From Astropecten irregularis (Eukaryota > Echinodermata > Asteroidea > Paxillosida > Astropectinidae), in the NCBI GenBank assembly GCA_963971285.1, contig OZ020244.1, positions 25,234,001 to 25,298,000 on the forward strand: a stretch of DNA of 64,000 nt. Reading direction: 5' to 3'. Position numbers and translations under genes: made by a program. Shown in pieces: positions 37,901-49,900 of this stretch (positions are counted from its first letter, which is position 1; every line of letters begins with the position of its first letter). The notes beneath the pieces are model-generated. The model had not been told where the DNA came from. It was given only the letters and a program-made list of their open reading frames with translations, and ran no database searches.

Positions 37901-40900
37901 AATCAACATGCCAAATGTTCGACATTTTGTTGTCTCATATTAGCCTATTTGTTGTTTTAATATTTATGTTCTTTCTAACATACAAAATAATTGTTTCTGA
38001 TAAAGATACTGCCCAATCTTTAAAATTGTTCACTATTGATAACGTATTATTATATTAAATGCAAAAACACCCTACTAATTCCTGCATAAAACAGGCATGC
38101 AACTCAAACTTAACAAGACTCTGTGCAGTGTTTTTCTATTTCCAATGGCATGAGTGTGATGAGAAGAACGAGGAAATCAGCTGATCCGAGGAAAAATGCA
38201 TGCCTGATATAACAGGGAAACCAAATTGTTACAAATCTGGACCCAAAATTCATCAAACTATCTCTAAGATTCAGAATGTATTGAATTAGGACAATGCGCC
38301 CAGCAGGCATCACTTTCTACACAGAGGTAGCGCTCTAGTAATTTTAATATAGCTCAATGACACAGCCTTACCTGGTGAGGAACTAGTCCTAGGGGAGAGA
38401 TGAGAGATGTAGTCAGGTGATCATCTTTAGCGCTCGTGTCCGCACTTGCATAACCCCTGTGGAACGATGAAAGAAACATTTATCAAATAACCACAAGGGA
38501 AACTGACTGAATTGTTAAGTCATTGAAAGGTGAACAAAGAAAAATTGACTAGAGTGGGATTTGAACCAACGACCTCCTGAATACCATAAGAGGTATGTGC
38601 GTGGTTTCATGGCTTCTGACTGCCAAACGAACAAATTGACTTTTAGGAACACCACCAACGTAGAGCTGGATAGCTCAGTTGGTCGAGCGTCTGTACGGTA
38701 TTCAGGAGGTCACCAGTTTGAATCCCGCTCCAGTCAATTTTTCTTTATTCACCTTTCAATAAAATAAAAATTCACAAACTTCGGAATGAGGGAAAACTAT
38801 CTGTGTATTGATAATAATTATTCTGAGGTGAGAAACAAAATTTGACCGAGCCATGGGGAGTCAAACCCAAAACCGCTGGATTACCAGAACCACAACTGTA
38901 CCATCTGAGCTATCCAGTCTTATGATGGGGCCTCCCTAAGGTGAGAAATCACAAAGTATACAGCTAAATTTGACTGACCCAGGAATTGAACCTGACACCT
39001 TTGAATTACCATACCGGGGGCCAATTTCATGGAGCTGTTAAGCACAAACAAATTGCTTAGCACAAACTGTCTTGCTTAATAGAAAAACTACCATTAAATA
39101 TTCAATTTGATATTCATGGTCAGCGAACAACAGCCAAAGAACAATCACAAGTGATACACAAAACATGGAAATGTGGTAGTTCATCCTGACAGAAATTTCA
39201 TGGTTAGCATTTTTTGTGCTAAGCAGGGCCGTGAAATTGGCCCCAGTATTTTTACCTCTAAAAGTATTACCATATTTTACCGAGTAAATCTACTGAATAC
39301 CGGTCACAGCCAATGTACATCTTTGCCTGGTTACCAGTGTGCTGACCATGGCCATGGAATGTGGCCCCTTGAATTAAATACATTTGACCTACCCATTTGG
39401 GTGCTGTAGCAAGCTGACCAGTAGTTCTACGACCAGTGCTGCGGCCACCATGGACAGGCCTGGCCTGGACACCGTACACTGCTGGTCAAGCGTCCGGTCA
39501 CGAGTAGACTGCAAACAGTTACCGGCAGATTAAAACAAAGAGGGAGCAAATACACAGTTACTCGCATTTCTGATGTAGTCATATTAATTTGCTAATAGAG
39601 TTATGAGAGGGCCTGAGGTTTTGATCCTAGCAGGATCTTTCTCAAAGGTTAAATGGTCAGAGTTACAAGGGCCTGATGTTTCCATCCTACGCAGGATCTT
39701 TCTCAAAGGCTAAATGGTCAGAGTAACTAGGGCCTGATGTTTTGATCCTAGCAGGACCTTTCTCCCTAAAGCCTAAATGGTCAGTGTTAGGAGGGCCTGA
39801 CGTTGCGATCCTAGCAGAATCTTTCTCAAAGGCTAAATGGTTAGAATTAGGATGGCTCGATAGTTTACTCCTATCAGGATTTTGTTCAAAGATGAAAAGG
39901 TTTTAGTAAGGAGGGCCTGACATTTGGATACCGGCAGGATCTTTCTCAAAGGCCAAATGGTAGAGTTAGGACAGTTTGATAGCGAAATGGTTTGAGCGTT
40001 GCTTTGGAAAGAATTTACGGTATAAAGGTCAAGGACTCACGTCGCCAGGAGCCACGACATCATTACAGAAGTAACAGCCCAACATGTAGCCAGGTATGCA
40101 GTTTAGCGAAGGTCTGTCCTGCCCCACCAAGGGACTAGGCAGCTCACTGCTTGATACTGCTCCTGATGCACCCGTTGTACTGGCAGCATCAGGTGTAGCG
40201 CCCTCTTTAGGCTGTTTCAGACCATGTCGGACGACCATGTAGGTATCAAAACCAAGTGCAGCATTCATCACCAACTAATTTTTTTTTTTATAAGAGAAAA
40301 ACAAAAGTTGTAGGACAGTTTAGACTTCCTTTAATGATCAAAAGCATACATAACTAATTATAACTGGTTGTTTATGACGAGTTTTATAACCATCTTGTTC
40401 TCAATAAACTCAGTGTTTTGTCAAATCTTAAAGGATTGGTAACATACCTAAACAGAAATGTTCACAGATTTATGTCTAAGGCCGTGTCCAAATTCCGTCT
40501 CTGGACGCGGCTGCAAATTACGCATGTACCTATGGCAGCCACTAGCCAGTGACTGCAGCCGTTTCCATAGACTTGTGTACGTGTTATTTGCGGTCGCAGC
40601 CAGAGATTTTTGGATACGGCCTTACTTTCAGGATATGAAGATGTGTTGCTGCTAGAAACAAACCGTTAAAATATTTAAAACAGATGAGATGGTGTATTTA
40701 ACCAGAAATTAGTAAAAACAACAACTGAAAACAATTTTGATCTTGGGATGAGATCAAAATTCGGGTTTGAAAATACCGTGAGAATTTTTCACTGTTTTCT
40801 CATACAGTTTCTCAGTGATGATGATATGAGCTGAAAATTTCACAGGTTTGTTTTTATTCCATGACAAATCAAATTATGAACAGTCTGCAGCTGTTCTGTC

Positions 40901-43900
40901 ACCTGTATTATGCCTTTAATGTCAATGGATACTCATTTTCTAGAGAATTCTGCCGGCAGGAATACATCTAACAAGGAGGTCACAAGGAGGTCCGAGTACC
41001 AGTCACTACAAGAAATTGTAGTGAACAACTGCTGTGTAACTGGTACCAAGTTCAGGTGGTACACTGGTGCTCAGTGAAACATTGGGTCTGTGTTTAACAA
41101 CTGTGTGAATAAATCTATGGCCCCGTGTACCTTTCGTTTGCTGGCTCCAATGACAGTCGGTAACCAGCGGCTTTCCCTGGTATCCATCAGGAGGAAGACT
41201 ACATCGTGAGCGTCGATCAGCTCCTCCAGCTTAGCAACTTCTTCTTTAGTCTGTTTCAGAATCTCCTCTGGTAAAAAGATGAGAGATGGATCAAATGTTA
41301 CAAAGATTACAAGCCAGACATAAAAGGTAATTTCATACTTTGGTTTTTGTCAAAGAAATGCAGATTCATGGCCAAAAATATCAAAGAAGATACAGTAACA
41401 GTCATCTGTGACATTTTTACTTGCATCTGATAAGAGTCCTCCACGTATTTTTTCATGCCCAAACATTAATGGGAGACTTTGAAGAACCGGTCTTCAAGTC
41501 AACAGCGCACGCGCACGCAATTGTGAGCATGCGTGCATTGTTTTGCTCCTGAGCTGTTGTGCGTGTGCGTGCGCTTTTGAATTGAAGACCGGTTCTCCAA
41601 AGTCTCCCATTGTTTGACATTTACCATTTGGAACATCATGTTTGCTCTTCTTTGCTCTTCTTCGCTAAAAAAAAGACCATTTCATGGATAGCCGCCAACC
41701 CACTGAGGTATTTTGTGTCTCACAATGCATTTCTCATAATACCTTCCAACAGCCGGTCTATCTGCACAGACCCTTTCACGGACAGTTGGTCTGTGTGTGG
41801 GTTCTTGTGACTACAAACTTACATGTACAAACTGTCCTACAATGCATTTCTCATATCCTTCACTGCAAACTTCTGGTCTATCTTCACATGCAGACCCTTT
41901 CATGGACAGCTAGCCTATGGGATTTTGTGTACAAAACTTTCCCACAATGCGTCTTCACACAGCACACTATGTCTGCACAGAACCTTTCACAAAAACAAAA
42001 CTGGGGATGTGCCACGTACAATGCATTTCCCACGTACCTCCACTGTACACATCCAGCCCAGCTATCCGAGAAAGGGTCCCTGTATTTTGTACTAACCTGA
42101 GGTGCCTATAGCATGGCCAGGCATAGGAATCGATAATGACAGGCCCGTTGATTGCTGGGGAAAAGAACAGCAAAATCACACAATAGTCACCCATTAACAA
42201 TTTGTCACTAACTACATGTACAACATGTACACTGTACATGTATTTATACTATTGTGTATACTTTCCAATATCTACAAAAGGTCATCATTTCTATTCAAAT
42301 ACATCTGTACCGTCAACAACACTACATGCAGTAGGCAACCGTCGATCTTGTATTAAAGATCATGGATCTGCGCCTGGATAATTACATAAGTTGGGTCATT
42401 GTTGGGAGCTGGAAAAGCTCCTGGTAAGGCTGTAGAGACCCACACGAGAGTGACAGTCTCTGTTGCAGTGACTTGAAATCTGACTTGCCAGGATAAAGGA
42501 TAACTATAGTTCATTAACCTATGTTACAATGTATGTTTCCTTTTTAGAAATCATGACCCATTGATCTTGTTATTAGAGAGGTATCTCTCTAGGTCGTCCT
42601 CAGACGAGCCTTCCATTGTCATTTCCAGTCATTCCAGTTTTCAATACTTCCGGCCAGCTCGCTGGTGCTTTGCACTCCTCTGTCCTATCTCTGCGTATAA
42701 TCACTGTATAACCAGGGCCTTGTCTTTAAGAAGCCTTGTGAAGGTACAGGAATCTGACATACCACACCGGGGAAGATTCTCCGGAGTCTCTCGGCAGCCG
42801 CCTGTGCCTTGGGCTTACCGCCTTCCAATGAGTCTTCAAACTCAAACAGGCTCTGACGGACTGGATTAGAGTAGGACACGGTAGAGTTGTCAACGAGGGT
42901 GATGGTGCGGACACCCCAACCCTATCGTGGGACAAAACACGGAAACAATCATCAGTCCAAAAGAAGTATGAGTTATTCCGTCGGGCTGGTGCATGATTTG
43001 TGAGTGTCAAATGTTACCTGTTAACTGTTGTCTGTACACTTGAGCATCCATTCTTGTGATTGTTATCAAAGCACATTTGCAGCTGATTTTTTTAATCTTA
43101 CGGAAATCAGACGGTAAATTCAACAGAAAAAAACATCAATTGATGCTAATGAGGAGTTTTAGCATAGGATAATGGATGTACAAGTTGTGCCTGAGCATTA
43201 GACACGGTCACAAATTGTGATCCTGGTATTTAATTCTAGTAAGTATATGGGTCATTCCAAACCGTATACCAGTGCCAATTTTATAGAGCTGCTTAAGCAC
43301 CAAGTTTGCTTAAGTTAAGCGCCAAAGACCGTGGTAAATAAAATTAGTATTCCAGCCAAAACTCCTTGTGAATGTTATGATCAGCAAACAATGGCCGAAT
43401 ACAAGTCAAAAGCAGTAAACATCACATGTTGTGCTTAAGCAGCTCTATGAAAATGGCCCCTGGTTAATTTCCTTCAGAAATTACTTCAAGTACATGTACC
43501 TTTAGGTTAATTCTATATCAATGTATCCAATTTATCAATTTCTTCTCGAAATTTCGTCACTAAATACATAAACTGATAAAATATGGGTTTTTTTCACCCA
43601 AACTTAAATATTTAAAATGCGTGTTTAAATTAGGCAGCTTGAAACAGTGCAGTGTCACGGTTACATTGCCAGAAAAAGAAAAATGTGGTTGATCAAATCC
43701 GGCAGTAGCCTGATGAATGTAGACCCAGGGGGATATGGGCGTGTTAAGAGAGAAATGCTGAGGATATGTTGATTTTCTGTAGGGTAGGAGAGGCAATGCC
43801 CCAGAGGAGCCTCAATTATGGACAAACACCCACACACATCTGGGAGGGGGGGGAGGGGGAGGGGTCCTACGATTGATAGTAAGTTATGATGAGTTTGGTG

Positions 43901-46900
43901 AAATCGACCCCAGCTCTGTTTTCAAGTGTTACTAACACGGTGCTCTGTAAACCTAATAATACATGAGTCTATGGTAGTGGCTGCAGCCACTTTGCATAGT
44001 GTGTGATTCCATCAAGCCATAGCCCGGCAATTTTGGACATGGCTACATGATGTGTGTATTACAGAGAGAGAGATTATGTAGGCTGGTGCTCACTGCTGAC
44101 TCACCATAAGGCATCTTGCCACATTGCAGCCCAGGGTGCCAGACCCGAGGAGAAGGCACTTGGTCTGGGCTACCTTGTCCAAGTCAAGCGAGGGCAGCAG
44201 TCGCCATCTCATCAGCTTCAGGTTCAGATCGACGGACGACTCGGCCAGTCTGAAAACACAGACAGAGATTTACAAAAAATGAATCTGCTTTACCGCCCCC
44301 AAAAATACATGACTTGAATACTAATTCTGATTTCAGACTGGTTCACAAGCAAGCATATACAAATGAAAAAAAAAACACAAGAAAATCAGGAGTCATCCAC
44401 TGATATACACCGATCCGAAATACCATCCGCCATTACTGCGGTGTCCCCGTCCGCCTTTTGTGTGTAATACACGAATCGGACTTGTGATTCATGTAATTGG
44501 CCCTGCGGTGTATCAGGAGACATACACACTGCAGTATAGAGTCAACGGAGCCGAAATTCTTTTGTTGCCATTCACTTCAGTGGGCACAAAAGGTGGACGG
44601 GGACACCGCAGTAATGGCGGATGGTATTTCGTGCCATCTGATCGGTATATAGAAGACAAATAAGCCTTTTAGTGAGCAATATCTGGTACACTGAATTCTG
44701 TCACTGTACGTAAACATCAAAACCTGAATTCTCCAGACTAAAGACACTGTTGGTATATCACATGATTCAGGGCAAGCTTTTGCTTGGTTACATACATGTA
44801 ACAGACGTCTTGCACCAATGCACTGTTCATAATGGATAAGAACAGCACAAAGGAACCAGTCCATTCCAGAGATGGGTATCACTATGCAAACCTTGCCCCG
44901 AATTACGTGCTATAGCAATAGAGTCTTTAGTTTGGGAAATTCAAACTGGGGTGTTTATAATTCAATTAAAGAAGTCTGTGTACCAGATACTATTCAGATT
45001 TAACTAGCAAATGATGGGCTTACCGTGCTGGGTCCATGCTGGAACTTAGGTCCACTTTGCGGGGAGCCATCTTGTTTTTCTGATTCTTCTCCCAGCCGAC
45101 ACACTTAGGACAATCTGGAGGCACATTGAAAATATGTCTTTATTTTCTATTTTCTACAGTTTCAGATGATGACAACATTTCACAGGTTTGTTTTTATTCC
45201 GTGACAAATCAAATTATGAACAGTCTGCAGTGCTCTGTCACCTTTACCAATCCTGTATTATGTCTTTAGAGCAACTGATTCATACTACTAGTATATTGTG
45301 ATACAAAGTGGCACCGAAGTCTCACCTTTCAAATTGTTCATTGGTGGTAGATGTATATCCAGCACCAGACTATGGTCTAGGCTACGGACTCCCTCTCTTG
45401 TTCTATCCCTTAGGCATAGCACCTGCCCGTTCTGGAGCTCTTCCGCCCTGAAACATGACAATAAGCGAGGACTTTAAAATGCCAACAAAATCTTGAAACA
45501 AAAATTTGAGTTACCGCTCTTAAACAGAATACCAGATAGTAATGGGATTTTTATTCGGTTATAGATTAACCTATCCAGATTTAATTATCTGGTCACAAAT
45601 TTCTGCAAACTATTAGCCGAAATCGAAAGGAAAAAAAAAAAGGGACAAGCGTTTGGCTCATGCTCAATGACCCTTAAAGTGTAAACTGTAGAATGCATAC
45701 TTGAATTACAGTCAGATATTTTGTCCATTTTGCCAAGTAGAAAGTAGAAACACAAATTTCACATGCTTGATCTAAAAGAAGCATTGTACGTACTTGATCT
45801 AAATGCTTGATCTAAGAATAACATCGTAAAAAGCATTCCAAAAGCAATCAGTAACCGGATATGAAATTAACCGATTTTGCCCAGCACTATACCAGGGATA
45901 TAAAATCAATGTGATACAAGGAATCAGTACAGGTCATCGTGTACACATTTCTCTGCACTTTGAAGAATCTACAGTATCTCAAAAACTCAAATGCTCATCA
46001 AAACCTGACCCACATGAGGAGAGCGATATGATGGGTGTATCTTACCAGTGGTAGGCGGCCAATGCCAGGAAGTTCCGGAGAGGCCAGCCTGGGTACTGGT
46101 CAAGTGTACACGGGTCGCAAAATCCTAGCATGACCTGTGGGAAAATATCAGATGAAAAGTAAAAGAACTTTGTGCACTAAATCATCCACTGTCATCTTCG
46201 AGGAATCGAGAACCAGAGAATGAGGCAATGGAATACAGTGTAGGCATTTCAAATATGACAGTGAGGTTGCCTTCTTCTGAATGTCACAAGAGGGCGCTTT
46301 ACACATATGACATCATGAGCATGGACCTCATTGAAGATTGCCCACAACAGGACCAAACTGGAGTATGCGTAAATTTAACTTTCTGGGTAAAATTATTGCT
46401 AGGGTTGGCGCTGAATGATGAACATTAGCCATAAGATTACCCACTGTCCTAATACCCACGGTCTTCTGATGGCCATCCCCCAGGCAGCCAAGCGACCCAT
46501 CCCCATCTCAGCAAAATAACGATCATTAGGGGTCATCCTGCCTACCTGAGATTTGTCCGGCAGTAAGTCCCAATCACTCAGTCGGAACACGGTCAGTAAA
46601 TCCTCCTGACGCTGGATCAAGAAGAAGGCCAGGCCCTTGTGCTGGTCAGCTACGGCATCGTATGACTCTTGAAGCGACTGAATCTGGATGACCAATGTTT
46701 GTTTGTTGTTTCACCCAATAAATACAATTAGAATGATCAATCCTATTCTGAACTAATCAAGATTTACACAAAGATAGTAATAAATATAACCGAGGATGGG
46801 TACTTACATTAAAGAAAACTTTCCCATAGGGTTGTGCACAAAACTTTATTTTTCTATTTCTAAACATCCTCCAATGAAAACCAATGAACTTGAAATTGAT

Positions 46901-49900
46901 ATTTTTCCTATTGGGAGCATTCTCTATCTTATATCAGAAAATGGACATTAAAAATGTTTCTTTAACTTATTACGTTGGGGCGAAATAGAAATTTGCCCCT
47001 AAGATATAGCAAAACGTTTCTCCCTAATGTAGCTTTTAATAATCTGGATTTTTTTTCTGCTAATGCGCTGTCATATGCATTCTGCAGAAAGTCCTTGTCT
47101 ACCATTGCAAGAAAGAAAACTCTCCCGAGAATTACGCTAACCGTAAAGAAAAAATTCTGCTTACGGTAACAGATTCAATGAAATTGGGCCCAGGGGCCAA
47201 TTTCATAGAGCTGCCTAAGCACAAAATTTGCTTAAGCACGAAATGTCTTCCTTGATCAAACAGGATTCACCAACCAAATTTTCATGCTATGTTTTACACT
47301 GCTGTTGACTTGTATTCGGCCATTGTTTGCAGAGCATAACATTCACAAGGAGTTTTGGCTGGCATGGTGATTTTATTTACCAAGGTTTTTAATTTGGTGC
47401 TTAAGCAAATGTTGGTGCTTAATGAAATTCGGCCCATTTCTATCCTGACAGGATTCAGATACTGATTAACATGACTGACCTGGGACTCGTTGAAGCATTG
47501 ATGAAGTCGCTGTGTTTTGCTAACGCTGATGGCGTCCGGGGAACAGAGAGCCGGGAAGGAGAACCAGAAGACAAAGTGGTACTTCTTCAGATCCTGCAAT
47601 GGAGGTGATATGAAGAGGGCAATCCATTTCAAGATGAGCAGAGAAAATCGGACTGGACTACAAGTCTGGGGCTTGTTTGTTTCAGGCACGCGATCAGTGA
47701 TATTGCAGATCCATCTCATGCAGGATATCCTAAAATGGGATCCGAATCACTGATCTCGTGCCTGAAACAAACAGGCCTATTGATAATGAACTGCAAACCA
47801 CAGGAATTGTGCGACATCAAACGTTAACATAAGTCCCTTTGTCTCCCGATCTGACATACTTATCAAGCCTTCTCTTGTCTTTTTGTGGTTTCCAGGCCCT
47901 ATTGCATGCTTTCCCTGTTTCCCTAAATACCTTGTCCCCATTTCTTCTGCTCCTTTCATCATCCATTTATTTGTATCTTTAATACTTTCATGTTCTTGTC
48001 CTTGTGTTATTTTGTCCTTGAGAAAGATCCTGCTAGGATTGAAATATCAGGGCCTCCTAACTCTGACCATTTAGCCTTTGAGAAAGATCCTGCTAGGATT
48101 GAAACATCATGATCAGGCCCTCCTAACTCTGACCATTTAGCCTTTGAGAAAGATCCTGCTAGGATTGAAACATCAGTCTCCCCTAACTCTGACCATTTCA
48201 CATATTTCAGGACATCATTTTGCTTAATGAGATTACAAACATTATGAAAATTACCGTGAATGTGAGGAGAAGAAACTTGGAGAGCAGAGACGGATCCTCC
48301 AAGGCTGCACTTGATGTGATGTCATTCCAGATCTGCAGACAGTCAAATAACCTTGTATTATTACTCAGACAAATCTGACGACTTTTGATCATGAATCTCA
48401 GGACAGTGCAGTGTTACGTGTACTAACAGCATAAATTATTTTGCTTTCAATGAGAATATTAAATTTTCGGTGTCACTTTTAGTTATTTTATATTGTCGTG
48501 CATACCGCGCGGCACATCGAAAGAGATGGAGTCGAGTTGCCTTTGCGGTTGAGCTGTCTCGGAGTCAAGTTGTCTTTTCAGTCGGCTTGTTTTTTGAGTA
48601 GAGTTGTCTTTGGAGTTGACTTGTCTCAGAGTCGAGTTGTCTTTGCGGTCGAGCTGTCTCGGAGTTGAGTTGACTTGTCCAGAGGGACGACTTGTCCGGT
48701 GCCCGGTCTTCAGAGTAGTCATAGTGAACGTGTAAATGACTATAGTTTTATCTTTCTTTGGCTCACCTGTTCTGCAGCTTTCTCCAGCTCTGACTTCTTG
48801 TCACATGACTTGAAGGCGTCTATTGTGTTGAAGTTCAGCAAGGTGCCGTGGGACGGAAAACAATGCGGGGGACACTGAATAGGTCTACGCAGGAAAAAGA
48901 CCAAGTAAAGCAAGTAAAATGAGCATTGAACAGGTGTCTAAGGACAAATGTGTAGTAGTGTATATGAAGGTAATAACATGGGCTAACAAGCTATATTATT
49001 AAAGGTGAACAAACAAAAATAGACTGGAGCGGGATTTGAACCGGCGACCTCCTGAATACCGTACAGGCACTCTACCAACTGAGCCATCCAGCCCTATGTT
49101 GGTGGTGTCCCCATTCTGGGAAACAATTTTACCACAGTCAATAGTAGTATCACAAGCAGGGGTGTGATTAGCTTTTCAGGATAAATCCTGAAAGTAATAA
49201 AAAAATCCTGAAAAATAACATTATAATTGGGCTAAAACACACAAAATTGGCTGAAAATTGATAAAATTGCAGAAATTTTGTTCACAAAAAATCCTGATAA
49301 CTCACACCCCTATAGCCAATTGCCTTTGTTTGTTTGGTAGTCAGAAGCCATGAAACACCTCACATACTGCTATATCCCAAGGATCATTTCACTGATACAC
49401 ACAGCACTGCTGCAACCTGAGAAACAGCACATGGGGGGATCACTCAAAGAGGGTACGACTATTCCGGAGGTATTCCGCAGGTCGCTGGATTGAATCCAGA
49501 TCCAGTCAAATTTTCTGTTTACTCACCAGGGAGCTGAGATTATTTGAGGAATGGTAATGGGCCCTGATGACCAGGGAAAATAATAGTGTAAAGCGTTATG
49601 ATACCACTTGTGAAAGAGCGCTATATAAATGCCTTAATTATTACTATCAATATTATTATTGACTTATTACTAATGGGTACTTACTCGTCAAAGGAGTTGA
49701 AATCTAAGCTTGTCCTGGATGGAAGTCCGTCAGGATCTCCTAGAGTAGGACAAAGTTATAAGCAGAGAGATTCCATGAAACGCACTCAATTATTACGCAT
49801 GAATGGGGCGTCCCTGTGTTTCCTCTGCTTAGAGGAGGAAGGTATAACAATAGCATTCCCATTAAAAAATCTCTTTAGTTGTGGGAATTGTACTTCTACT

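Noticed and set aside
39600..39980. Regular spaced repeats resembling a CRISPR array
   Set aside because: Units are contiguous diverged tandem copies without unique spacers, in animal intron DNA. The same applies to 51,366-51,514.
42561..43010. Open frames on both strands of about 100 codons
   Set aside because: They are shadows of ATG7 exon 11 (42,921-42,763).
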